Positions 46,924 through 54,998 of a stretch of 64,000 bases of DNA are shown here, in pieces (within the stretch, counting starts at the first letter, position 1; each line of letters begins with the position of its first letter). The notes beneath the pieces are model-generated. The model saw only the letters and a list, made by a program, of their open reading frames with translations, was not told where the DNA came from and did not search any database. The DNA is from Collinsella tanakaei (GTDB taxonomy: Bacteria > Actinomycetota > Coriobacteriia > Coriobacteriales > Coriobacteriaceae): assembly GCF_021531055.1 (NCBI RefSeq), contig NZ_JADYTL010000005.1:124001-188000 (forward strand). Direction: 5' to 3'. The translations under genes and the position numbers were made by a program.

Positions 46924-48162
46924 ATGGCAGGGCATGTCACCTACAATTTCGACGAGGTCATCGACCGCCGGCACGACCGGTGGAGCTATTCCGAAAAGTG
47001 GAGTGCCGCGCCCGAGACCGCCGCGCACTGCGGCGTGTCCGCTATCGCCGACGACCATATCGCGCTGTTCACCGCCGACATGGACTTCCGCTGCGCCCAG
47101 CCTATCCTGGATGCGCTCCATGCGACCGTCGACCACGGCATCTTCGGCTATTCGGGGCTGGAGGGAAACGACCGGTACTTCGGTGCGCTGCACGACTGGT
47201 TCTTGCACCGGGACGGTTGGGATATCGATACCTCGCTCGTGGCGTACTGCGCCGGGACCGTGTCCGCGCTCAACACCTGCGTACGGGTCTTCACCGAACC
47301 TGGTGACGCCGTTATCATTCAGCGCCCGGTCTACCCGCCGTTCACGCGTGCGGTCGAGACGGGCGGGCGCGTCGTGCTCGACAACCACCTCGTACGCCAT
47401 ACCGCGGACGATGAGCAGGGCGACCTGCACTACACGATGGATTTCGAAGGGTTGGAGGAGCTGGCCGCGCGGCCAGATGCCCGCATGCTCATCCTGTGCA
47501 ACCCGCACAACCCGGTCGGGCGCGTGTGGAGCGAAGACGAGCTGGCCCGCATGGCCAAGATCTGCATGCGCCACGACGTGCTCATCGTAGCCGACGAGAT
47601 CCACGGCGACCTGATGGCGCCCGGCGTGTCGATGCATCACATGGCGCAGGTGGCGCCGGATGCGCGCGTGGTCACGTGCACGGCGACGAACAAGACGTTC
47701 AACCTGGCGGGTCTCCCCGCGACGAATATGGTGTTCTCGAACGCGGCGGACAAGGAAGCCTTCGAGGCCGCGCGCGGGTTTGCGGGCCCGTCGCCGTTTG
47801 CCATCAGCGCCGCGATCGCCGCCTATGAGGAGGGCGAGGACTGGCTCGAGCAGTGCCTGGCGTATCTGGACGGCAACATCCGTACGGTCGTCGGGTATTT
47901 CGCCGAGCACCTGCCCGACGTGGGGGTTCGTGCGCCTGAAGGCACCTACATCCTGTGGTTCGATTTCACCGAACGCTGCCGCGCACTCGGTATCGACGGT
48001 GCCGAGCTGCATCGTCGTATCTACGAGGAGGCGCGCGTGCTGCTGCAGGACGGCGTGAACTTCGACCCCGAGGGCGGCGAATTCTTCCAGCGCATGGTGG
48101 TGCCGAGCCCGCGTCGCGTACTGCTCGACGCCTGCGAGCGCATCGCCCGCGTACTCTCCTAG
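46924..48162 (+). CDS. PatB/MalY-type PLP-dependent cystathionine beta-lyase or aminotransferase
   Basis: 412-residue fold-type I PLP enzyme. YNFDEVIDRRHDRWSYSEKW is the MalY/PatB N-terminus, followed by ADMDFRCAQPILDAL, FGYSG, LCNPHNPVGRVWSEDEL, VADEIHGDLM (Asp for the pyridine N) and the PLP Lys in TATNKTFNLAGL. MalY/PatB enzymes cleave cystathionine or similar C-S bonds to give pyruvate, ammonia and a thiol. GGGAG lies just before the ATG at 46924. The 35-bp inverted repeat follows directly. Confidence 0.9.
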   Translation: MAGHVTYNFDEVIDRRHDRWSYSEKWSAAPETAAHCGVSAIADDHIALFTADMDFRCAQPILDALHATVDHGIFGYSGLEGNDRYFGALHDWFLHRDGWDIDTSLVAYCAGTVSALNTCVRVFTEPGDAVIIQRPVYPPFTRAVETGGRVVLDNHLVRHTADDEQGDLHYTMDFEGLEELAARPDARMLILCNPHNPVGRVWSEDELARMAKICMRHDVLIVADEIHGDLMAPGVSMHHMAQVAPDARVVTCTATNKTFNLAGLPATNMVFSNAADKEAFEAARGFAGPSPFAISAAIAAYEEGEDWLEQCLAYLDGNIRTVVGYFAEHLPDVGVRAPEGTYILWFDFTERCRALGIDGAELHRRIYEEARVLLQDGVNFDPEGGEFFQRMVVPSPRRVLLDACERIARVLS

Positions 48163-48168
48163 CAGCAA

Positions 48169-48239
48169 AGGGGTTGGTTGGGGACGTGTTCCTTCCAACC
48201 CATTATGGGTTGGAAGGAACACGTCCCCAACCAACCCCT
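48169..48239. repeat. 35-bp perfect inverted repeat (GGGGACGTGTTCCTT family)
   Basis: Arms 48169-48203 and 48205-48239 are perfect complements around a single T, containing GGGGACGTGTTCCTTCC. No T tail follows, so it is not an ordinary terminator. It separates the PLP enzyme from ffs. Confidence 0.93.
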
Positions 48240-48276
48240 CCCAAAAATGCACGGGGTCTGCTAGTATGGAGCAACA

Positions 48277-48393
48277 GCGCTTGCGCGTTCGATGGGTTCG
48301 GGTGACGATATGTTCCGAACCTGGTCAGGTCCGGGAGGAAGCAGCCATAAGGAGCCTCTGCCGGGCACCCGTTCCCATCGAGTGCACAGGCGC
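48277..48393 (+). ncRNA. ffs: Signal recognition particle RNA (small bacterial 4.5S type)
   Basis: The apical SRP domain is clear: GGTCAGGTCCGGGAGGAAG near 48333-48350 with GCAGCCATAAG just after, the conserved Ffh-binding internal loops. Flanking segments CGATGGG and CCCATCG pair, and an outer GCGC/GCGC pair closes the rod, followed by TTTTT. TAGTAT at 48262-48267 is a probable -10 box. The RNA works with Ffh to target nascent membrane proteins. The ends are set from the pairing and may be off by a few bases. Confidence 0.93.
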
Positions 48394-48506
48394 TTTTTGC
48401 TGCGCTGGCATCAGGTGAATAACGTTTGACCTGATCTCACATGGGTTCGTATCTTCAATACCGGATGAAATGACCTGCGCTTTACCCGAGCACCATGAGA
48501 GTGTCG

Positions 48507-48528
48507 TATGATAGACAGTCAGTCTGTC
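48507..48528 (+). promoter_or_regulatory. Probable promoter and operator palindrome before the ABC exporter
   Basis: TATGAT (48507-48512) may be a -10 box. It abuts GACAG-TCAGT-CTGTC (48514-48528), a short palindrome of the kind bound by TetR-type repressors. No regulator gene lies beside it. Confidence 0.45.
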
Positions 48529-48550
48529 CGCGCTGGTACGAGGGGTTCTG

Positions 48551-50428
48551 ATGCTCGAGCTGCTCAAGCGTTTCTCCGGCGGCTTTCGTCGCTATTTCAT
48601 CATCGGTCCTGCGTGCAAGCTGCTCGAGGTGTTCTTCGACCTGCTGACGCCGCTGGTCATCGCCCGCATGATCGACGAGGGCGTCGGTTCGCGCGACGCC
48701 GGTGTCGTGTTGCGCTACGGCGTGCTGCTGATCGGCATGGCGATCATCGGCATGGGATTCACCCTCATCTGCCAGAAGATGGCGGCGCTCGCGTCGCAAG
48801 GCATGGGCACGGCGATCCGTTCGTCGCTGTTCGCCCGCATCAACGAGTTCTCCTACGCTGAGCTCGACCGCTTCGGCACGCCGTCGCTCATCACGCGCAT
48901 CACCAACGACGTCAACCAGGTGCAGCTCGCCATCGCCCTCGGCGTGCGCCAGCTCATCCGCTGGCCGTTTCTCGCCGTGGGGTCCATGATCGCCGCGCTG
49001 CTGATCGATCTGAAGCTCGGCTTGATCTTCCTCATCTCGACCCCGCTGATCGGCCTGGTGTTCTGGCTGGTCATGGCGAGGTGCGTGCCGTACTTCAAGC
49101 AGATGCAGGCACGGCTCGACCGCATCGGCCTCATCACGCGCGAGGGGCTGTCGGGCGTGCGCGTCGTGCGCGCCTTCGTGCGCGAGGACCACGAGCGCGA
49201 GCGCTTCCGCAAGGCCGCCTTCGATCAGGCCACCGTCGCCATCGCGGTGGGCAAGCTCTCGAGCGTGCTCAACCCCGTGACCTTCCTCGTCATGAACCTC
49301 GGCGTGTGCGCCATCCTGTGGATGGGCGGCATCCAGGTCGATACCGGCGCGCTCACGCAAGGTGAGGTCATGGCGTTCGTGAACTACATGACGCAGACCC
49401 TGCTCTCCATCGTCTACGTGGCGAATCTCGTCGTGGTGTTCACCAAGGCGAGCGCCTCGGCCTCGCGTGTCAACGAGGTGCTCGAGTGCGAGCCGAGCAT
49501 CACCGACCGGGGGAATGCGCCCGTTGCCCTGCCCGCGGCATCGGATGTTTCACGTGGGACGGCCGCGCCCGCACTGCGCATGGACAAGGCATGCTTCGCC
49601 TTCGGCGACGCCGAGGTCAACACGCTCGAACGGGTGACCCTCACGCTGGGGCTCGGCCAGACGCTCGGCATCATCGGCGGTACGGGTTCGGGTAAATCGA
49701 CGCTCGTGTCGCTCATCCCGCGTCTGTACGATACGCGCTCCGGATCGGTCGAGGTCATGGGCACCGATGTGCGCCGCTGGCCGCTCGAGCAGCTCCGGCA
49801 CGTGGTGGGCATCGTGCCGCAGCGAGCCTCGCTGCTCTCGGGTACGATCCGTTCCAACCTGCTGTGGCGTGACGCCGATGCGACCGACGAGGAGCTGTGG
49901 GCCGCGCTGGAGATCGCGCAGGCTGCCGACTTCGTGCGCAAGCTGCCGAAGGGTCTGGATGCCCCCGTCGAGGCGGGTGGCAAGAACTTCTCGGGCGGTC
50001 AACGCCAGCGCCTCACCATCGCCCGCGCGCTGGTGGGCGAGCCGCTGCTGCTGATCTTGGACGATTCGGCCTCGGCGCTCGACTTCAAGACCGATGCCGC
50101 TTTGCGTCACGCGATCCGAGAGCGTTCGGCCGCGGGTTCGGCGGCCGGCGGCCTGCCGCTCACGACCGTGATCGTGAGTCAACGCGTCTCATCGGTGCGC
50201 GATGCGGATCTAATCTGCGTCATGTCGCATGGCAGCGTCGCCGGCCTCGGCACGCACGATGAGCTGCTGGCGACCTGCCCGCTCTACGAGGAGATCTGCC
50301 TGTCGCAGCTCAAGCGCGAGGAGTTGGGGAGCGCCGCCGCGCCGACGTCCGCCGGTGCCCCCACGCCGACCGTCGCCACCTCGCACGATCTGCCCGTCCA
50401 GTCCGCAGAAGAGGAGGGCGCCCGATGA
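48551..50428 (+). CDS. ABC exporter subunit 1 (degenerate-site half)
   Basis: 625 residues: six transmembrane helices (about 1-320) and a nucleotide-binding domain. Walker A is GGTGSGKS, Q loop VPQRAS and the signature is canonical FSGGQRQR. However, Walker B is LLLILDDSASALD with Asp where the catalytic Glu is expected, and the switch His is Gln (VIVSQRV). This pattern marks the degenerate-site member of a heterodimeric type IV exporter such as TM287 or BmrC. The stop overlaps the start of the partner gene (ATGA). Confidence 0.92.
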   Translation: MLELLKRFSGGFRRYFIIGPACKLLEVFFDLLTPLVIARMIDEGVGSRDAGVVLRYGVLLIGMAIIGMGFTLICQKMAALASQGMGTAIRSSLFARINEFSYAELDRFGTPSLITRITNDVNQVQLAIALGVRQLIRWPFLAVGSMIAALLIDLKLGLIFLISTPLIGLVFWLVMARCVPYFKQMQARLDRIGLITREGLSGVRVVRAFVREDHERERFRKAAFDQATVAIAVGKLSSVLNPVTFLVMNLGVCAILWMGGIQVDTGALTQGEVMAFVNYMTQTLLSIVYVANLVVVFTKASASASRVNEVLECEPSITDRGNAPVALPAASDVSRGTAAPALRMDKACFAFGDAEVNTLERVTLTLGLGQTLGIIGGTGSGKSTLVSLIPRLYDTRSGSVEVMGTDVRRWPLEQLRHVVGIVPQRASLLSGTIRSNLLWRDADATDEELWAALEIAQAADFVRKLPKGLDAPVEAGGKNFSGGQRQRLTIARALVGEPLLLILDDSASALDFKTDAALRHAIRERSAAGSAAGGLPLTTVIVSQRVSSVRDADLICVMSHGSVAGLGTHDELLATCPLYEEICLSQLKREELGSAAAPTSAGAPTPTVATSHDLPVQSAEEEGAR

Positions 50429-52296
50429 ACCCGTATGCTTCCGCCGGTTCGGTCTCCACGGTGACCGCCAGCGTTTCCGGCAACGATAACCTCAACGGCG
50501 ACAACAACGACTCCGGCATTCCGCGCCAGAACATCAGCGGTGAGCGTCTCTCGACCGCCGAGGTCACGCGTCGGTTGCTGTCCTACGTGCGCCCGCATGC
50601 CGGGTCGTTCTTCATCTCCTTCATCTCGGCGGCGATCTCGGTGGTGCTGCAGCTGTACACGCCGATCCTGATCGGCCGCGGCATCGACCTCATCATCGAC
50701 GCGGGCCGCGTGGACTTTGCGGCCCTCATGCCGCTGGTGCAGACGCTCGCGCTGGTCGTCGTGGGCGCGGCGGTCTTCCAGTGGCTGCAGGGCTACTGCG
50801 TGAACCGCCTGTGCTACGAGACGGTACGCGACATGCGCATCCAGGCGAGCGAGAAGCTCGGCCGCATGCCGCTGTCGTTTATCGATGCGCATCCGCACGG
50901 CGACCTGATCTCGCGCGTGGTCAACGATGTCGACCAGGTGGGCGACGGCCTGCTCCAGGGCTTCACGCAGCTGTTCACCGGTGTCGTCACCATCGTGGGC
51001 ACGCTCGTGTTCATGCTCTCCATCTCGGTGCCCATGGCGATCGTCGTGGTGCTCGTGACGCCGCTGTCCGTGCTCGCCGCGTCGCTCATCGCCAAGTTCT
51101 CCAACCGTAGCTTTGGCGATCAGCAGCGCATCCAGGGTCAGCTGGGCGGATACATCGAGGAGTACGTGGGCAACCAGAAGCTCGTCGAGGCGTTCGCGCA
51201 TGGGCCCGAGGCGCGCCACGGATTCGACGGCATCAACGACGAGCTGTATACCGCAGGTGAGCGCGCGCAGTTCTTAAGCTCGCTGTCCAACCCGGGCACG
51301 CGCTTCATCAACAACATCATCTACGCGGTCGTGGCGATCATCGGTTGCGTCGGCGTGATCACGGGCGTCCCCGCCGCGCTCACGGTGGGCGAGGTCCAGA
51401 CGTTTTTGAGCTACGCCAACCAGTACACCAAACCCTTTAACGAGGTCACGAGCGTCATCACGCAGATCCAGACGGCCTATGCCTCGGCGCGCCGCCTGTT
51501 CGCGTTGCTCGATGCGACCGAGGAGGTGCCCGACGCTCCCGACGCGCTCGAGATTTCCGATGCCCGCGGCGACGTGACGCTGTCGCACGTGGACTTCTCC
51601 TACGTCAAGGATCGCAAGCTGCTGCAGGATATCTGCATCGATGCACGCTCCGGTATGCGCTTCGCGCTTGTCGGCCCGACGGGTTGCGGCAAGACGACCC
51701 TCATCAACCTGTTGCTGCGCTTTTACGATGTGGACGCCGGCACGATCGAGCTCGACGGCATGGACACGCAGGGCATCACGCGCGCGAGCCTGCGCCGGAG
51801 CTTTGGCATGGTGCTGCAGGATACCTGGCTGTTCGAGGGCACGGTGCACGACAACATCGCCTACGGCAAGCCCGACGCCACACGCGAGGAGGTCGTGGAG
51901 GCGGCGCGCCGGGCGCATGCCGACAAGTTCATCGCGGCGCTGCCCGACGGCTACGACACCGTGATCGGCGAGGACGGCGGGTCGTTCTCGGCCGGCCAGA
52001 AGCAGCTGCTGTGCATCGCTCGCGTCATGCTCACCGACCCGGCGATCCTGCTGCTCGACGAGGCGACGTCGAGCATCGATACCCGCACCGAGCTGCAGGT
52101 GCAGGCAGCGTTCGACGAGCTGATGGCCGGGCGTACGAGCTTTGTGGTGGCGCACCGTCTGAGCACGATCCGCAACTCGGATTGCATCCTGTACATGCGC
52201 GACGGCGTGATCGAGGAGCGCGGCACCCACGACGAGCTGCTCGCGCTGGGCGGCGCCTATGCGGAGCTGTACAACTCGCAGTTCGCCGAAGCCTAA
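50425..52296 (+). CDS. ABC exporter subunit 2 (catalytic half)
   Basis: 623 residues: six transmembrane helices (about 55-350) after a Ser/Asn-rich N-terminus, then a nucleotide-binding domain. Walker A is GPTGCGKTT, Walker B with catalytic Glu LLLDEATSSID and switch His VAHRLSTI are intact. The signature is altered to FSAGQKQ. Paired with subunit 1, which has the good signature but poor Walker B, this gives one active and one inactive ATP site. Substrate unknown; drugs or lipids are usual for the class. Confidence 0.93.
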   Translation: MNPYASAGSVSTVTASVSGNDNLNGDNNDSGIPRQNISGERLSTAEVTRRLLSYVRPHAGSFFISFISAAISVVLQLYTPILIGRGIDLIIDAGRVDFAALMPLVQTLALVVVGAAVFQWLQGYCVNRLCYETVRDMRIQASEKLGRMPLSFIDAHPHGDLISRVVNDVDQVGDGLLQGFTQLFTGVVTIVGTLVFMLSISVPMAIVVVLVTPLSVLAASLIAKFSNRSFGDQQRIQGQLGGYIEEYVGNQKLVEAFAHGPEARHGFDGINDELYTAGERAQFLSSLSNPGTRFINNIIYAVVAIIGCVGVITGVPAALTVGEVQTFLSYANQYTKPFNEVTSVITQIQTAYASARRLFALLDATEEVPDAPDALEISDARGDVTLSHVDFSYVKDRKLLQDICIDARSGMRFALVGPTGCGKTTLINLLLRFYDVDAGTIELDGMDTQGITRASLRRSFGMVLQDTWLFEGTVHDNIAYGKPDATREEVVEAARRAHADKFIAALPDGYDTVIGEDGGSFSAGQKQLLCIARVMLTDPAILLLDEATSSIDTRTELQVQAAFDELMAGRTSFVVAHRLSTIRNSDCILYMRDGVIEERGTHDELLALGGAYAELYNSQFAEA

Positions 52297-52305
52297 CCGC
52301 CACGC

Positions 52306-52433
52306 GGGAAAATGGGGACGGGCGCTGGGAAAATGGGGACGGGCACTTATTTCCCACCGCGTGGGAAATAAGTGCCCGTCCCCATTTTCCCAGCGCCCGT
52401 CCCCATTTTCCCAGCGCCCGTCCCCATTTTCCC
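52306..52433. repeat. 52-bp perfect inverted repeat, compound GGGGACGGGC family
   Basis: Arms 52306-52357 and 52361-52412 are perfect complements around CGC. Each arm holds two GGGAAAATGGGGACGGGC units. An extra 21-bp unit (52413-52433) follows on the right. It fills the whole gap between the ABC exporter and the convergent DeoR gene and could form a very long hairpin in either transcript. Confidence 0.95.
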
Positions 52434-52435
52434 GC

Positions 52436-53188
52436 CTACAGCACCTCGACGCCGTTGGTGGCACATGCCTGCAGGAACTCCTCGGGCAGGTTGCCGTCGC
52501 TCACGATGATGTCGACGCGGTCGAGCCCACAGACCGAGAACGTGCTGCGTACGCCCACTTTGCTGGAGTCCATGAGCGCGATGACCTCGTCGGCATGCTC
52601 GATGCAGGCGCGCTTGAGGCTCGCCTCATCGCTGGAACCGCAGGCGAAGCCGGTCTTGGGCGAGTAGCCCGTCACACCCATGAAGTACTGGTCGAACGCC
52701 AGGCCCTTGATGGCATCCACGCTGCTGCTGCCGTTGACGCTCATGCTGTAGCGGTTGAACTTGCCTCCGACCAGGTAGGTCGTGGGCCGCTCGAGGTGTG
52801 CGAGCTCGGCGGCGCAGGTGAGACCCGAGGTGAAGATCAGCATGTCCTTGTCGGGGAGCGCACCGGCAAACGCCGTGGTCGTGCTGCCGGAGTCCAAAAA
52901 GACCGTGGTGTTGGGCTGGATGAGCGACAGGGCCTTGCGGGCGATGAGGTTCTTGGCGTCGATGTTCTTGGCGGTTCGGGTGCTGAGCATGCCGTCGGTG
53001 CCGATGATCTGCTCGACGGAGCGCGCGCCGCCGTGGATGCGGACGATGCGGCCCTCGGCGTCGAGCGCTTTGAGGTCGGTGCGCAACGTCATCTCCGAGA
53101 CGTTCGGGAATGCCTCCTTGAGCTGTCGGAACGAAACCGTTCCACGTGCATTGACCAGTTCGACGATGGCGTCACGACGCTCTTCCAT
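52436..53188 (-). CDS. DeoR-family transcriptional regulator
   Basis: 250 residues. N-terminal DeoR helix-turn-helix (RDAIVELVNARGTVSFRQLKEAFPNVSEMTLRTDLKALDAEGRIVRIHGGA) and a C-terminal DeoR sugar-phosphate sensor domain (IQPNTTVFLDSGSTTTAFA, then AFDQYFMGVTGYS and LMDSSKVG). Members sense phosphorylated sugars and mostly repress sugar catabolic genes. AAGGAG lies 7 bases before the ATG. The sorE-like, fruK-like and mtlA genes next to it are its likely targets. Confidence 0.92.
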   Translation of the reverse strand: MEERRDAIVELVNARGTVSFRQLKEAFPNVSEMTLRTDLKALDAEGRIVRIHGGARSVEQIIGTDGMLSTRTAKNIDAKNLIARKALSLIQPNTTVFLDSGSTTTAFAGALPDKDMLIFTSGLTCAAELAHLERPTTYLVGGKFNRYSMSVNGSSSVDAIKGLAFDQYFMGVTGYSPKTGFACGSSDEASLKRACIEHADEVIALMDSSKVGVRSTFSVCGLDRVDIIVSDGNLPEEFLQACATNGVEVL

Positions 53189-53329
53189 GGAAAACTCCTT
53201 GCATAGATAGCTTGGGTACCACCGGACTTCTCGCCAGTATGATAACAGCTTTTCGAAATGACAGTCTGGATTATGACAAGCAGGCGCAGCGCCGAGAGCC
53301 TGCCGCGGTGCCGGTCCTGCAGCGTCGTG

Positions 53330-53452
53330 TTTATGGTTCGGTTTTCGGTCTCGGGTCTGAGTATGCGGGCGACATGCTTCAATAAACCTACAGGTAGCAA
53401 GGTCGCCCTTATTGCGTCTACTCAGCAGATCCCGCTAAAACCGAACCATAAA
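53330..53452. repeat. MITE-like element 2
   Basis: About 123 bp with 16-bp perfect terminal inverted repeats (53330-53345 TTTATGGTTCGGTTTT / 53437-53452). Ends, length and the inner CAGGTAG...CTACTCA pair match element 1 at 43340; the rest has diverged. It lies in the 427-bp gap between the DeoR gene and the dehydrogenase; the remaining part of that gap (53453-53615) shows no gene. Confidence 0.8.
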
Positions 53453-53615
53453 CGCCTTCATTCGTTTTTGAGGGCGAATCGGGGGCAAAACGGGGCGTTT
53501 CGGTTGTCCGGCGCGACCGTTTTGCAGCTTCTGTCCAGTATGAAGCGCGGCGGACGATGGGGTTGCATGCCATCGTCCGCCGCGAATGCCGGAAGGTCAA
53601 CGTGCGGGGTCGTCG

Positions 53616-54884
53616 TTATTCGGTCTCGGCCCAGTTCTCGAGCAGGTAGCGCTCGGCGGCGGGGCACCACAGGCCGCGGTTGGCCTCGACGATGTCGGCC
53701 AGGCCGGCGAAGCGCTCGTCCTCGGCGGCGCGGTCGCGCAGCTCGTCGAGTGCGGTCAGCGGCATGTTGATGTGCGTGTAGATGAGCTTCTTGCCACCGG
53801 GGATCTTGGGCAGGTTGAGCGTCGTCTCGGCGGCGGCGTCCAAGCCGCCCACGTGCGTCACCATGACGGAGGGGTCGACGCGATCGGCCGCGGTGAGCTC
53901 GAGCGACTCGACCATGTCGGCGGTGTTGCCGCCCGTGGTGCCCATGACGTGGTGGCTGCCGTAGTGCACCTCGTAGAAGTTGATCGGCGCGCTGAACTGC
54001 TTGTCGGTGGGGCCGGCGAAGAAGTTCAGGCAGCCGTCGCGTCCCATGATAGCAGACGACAGCGTGACCACCGGCGCCACGGGCGCGTAGCACAACACGT
54101 CATCGAAGCCCTCGCCGCCGGCGATGGCGCGCAGTTCGGTCACGGGGTCGGCCATCGTGCCGTTGTTGGCGAACACGAGCTCGATACCCGTCTGCTCCTT
54201 GATTTCCGCGGGATCGAACAGCTCGGCGGCGCGGTCCAGACGATCCTGGTTGATGTCGGCCACGCACACGAGCGACGGGCGACGGTCGCAATGCAGCGCA
54301 TAGGTGAGCGCGCCCAGGCCCATGGGGCCCGCACCGGCCACGATGGCGAGCTTGCCGCCCTCGCGGATGCCCATCTCGTGGGTGTAGACGCCCATCTGCG
54401 TGTGGTACGCGGCATGGAACGCGCCGATCGAGCAGCTCATGGGCTCGGCAAGCGATGCCTGGTAGTAGGCCTCGCCGGTGTACTCGAGCAGGCAGTCGCA
54501 CTCCATGACCTCGGCGGGCAGGATGCAGTAGGTGGCGTCGCCGCCGCAGAACTCGTAGGAGTAGCCGGGGCTCCACATGGTGCCCTTGTAGTTGAGGGCG
54601 GGCTGGATCGTGAACTTCATGCCTGGCTTGAAGCGATCGGCCCACTTGGCGCCCACCTCGACGATGTCGCCGGCGAACTCGTGGCCCATGATCGCGGGGT
54701 GCTCGGCCACGTCCTCGTGGACGCGTTTGTGGTCGACGCCCAAGGTGGCGCACTTGTAGGTGGACATGCAGATGCTGTCGGAGACGACGCGCACGAGCAC
54801 CTCGTCATCCTTGATCTGCGGGAGCTCGAACTCCTCGAGACGCAGATCGTTGGCCGCGTGAAGACGCACTGCCTTGGCTTTCAT
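53616..54884 (-). CDS. Zinc-dependent dehydrogenase, L-sorbose-1-phosphate reductase (SorE)-like
   Basis: 422-residue medium-chain dehydrogenase. KAKAVRLHAANDLRLEEFELPQIKDDEVLVRVVSDSICMSTYK is close to SorE N-termini. GHEFAGDIVEVG is the zinc-binding MDR motif, and KLAIVAGAGPMGLGAL is the NAD(P)-binding Rossmann turn. SorE reduces L-sorbose-1-phosphate to glucitol-6-phosphate. Next to MtlA it may act on hexitol phosphates instead of a classic MtlD. AAAGGAG precedes the ATG at 54884. Confidence 0.85.
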   Translation of the reverse strand: MKAKAVRLHAANDLRLEEFELPQIKDDEVLVRVVSDSICMSTYKCATLGVDHKRVHEDVAEHPAIMGHEFAGDIVEVGAKWADRFKPGMKFTIQPALNYKGTMWSPGYSYEFCGGDATYCILPAEVMECDCLLEYTGEAYYQASLAEPMSCSIGAFHAAYHTQMGVYTHEMGIREGGKLAIVAGAGPMGLGALTYALHCDRRPSLVCVADINQDRLDRAAELFDPAEIKEQTGIELVFANNGTMADPVTELRAIAGGEGFDDVLCYAPVAPVVTLSSAIMGRDGCLNFFAGPTDKQFSAPINFYEVHYGSHHVMGTTGGNTADMVESLELTAADRVDPSVMVTHVGGLDAAAETTLNLPKIPGGKKLIYTHINMPLTALDELRDRAAEDERFAGLADIVEANRGLWCPAAERYLLENWAETE

Positions 54885-54900
54885 ACTGACTCCTTTCTCT

Positions 54901-54992
54901 CGCGTCCCGGATGGGACGCGGTAGTACCTGATTGGGCGACACGTGACCGAATCGGACCGCGTCACACCGCACCGGACCGCATCACACGGATG
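54901..54992. repeat. Hairpin and 20-bp tandem repeat between fruK-like and sorE-like genes
   Basis: CGCGTCCC-GGAT-GGGACGCG (54901-54920) is a perfect hairpin. An imperfect 20-bp tandem starting CGGACCGCGTCACACC follows at 54953-54972 and 54973-54992. Both lie in the leader of the leftward dehydrogenase gene. Confidence 0.75.
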
Positions 54993-54998
54993 CGCGAC

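Noticed and set aside
49546-49561. parS-like TGTTTCACGTGGGACG inside the ABC exporter gene
   Set aside because: Three mismatches in the right half-site and located in coding DNA; a chance match is likely, although weak ParB binding is possible.
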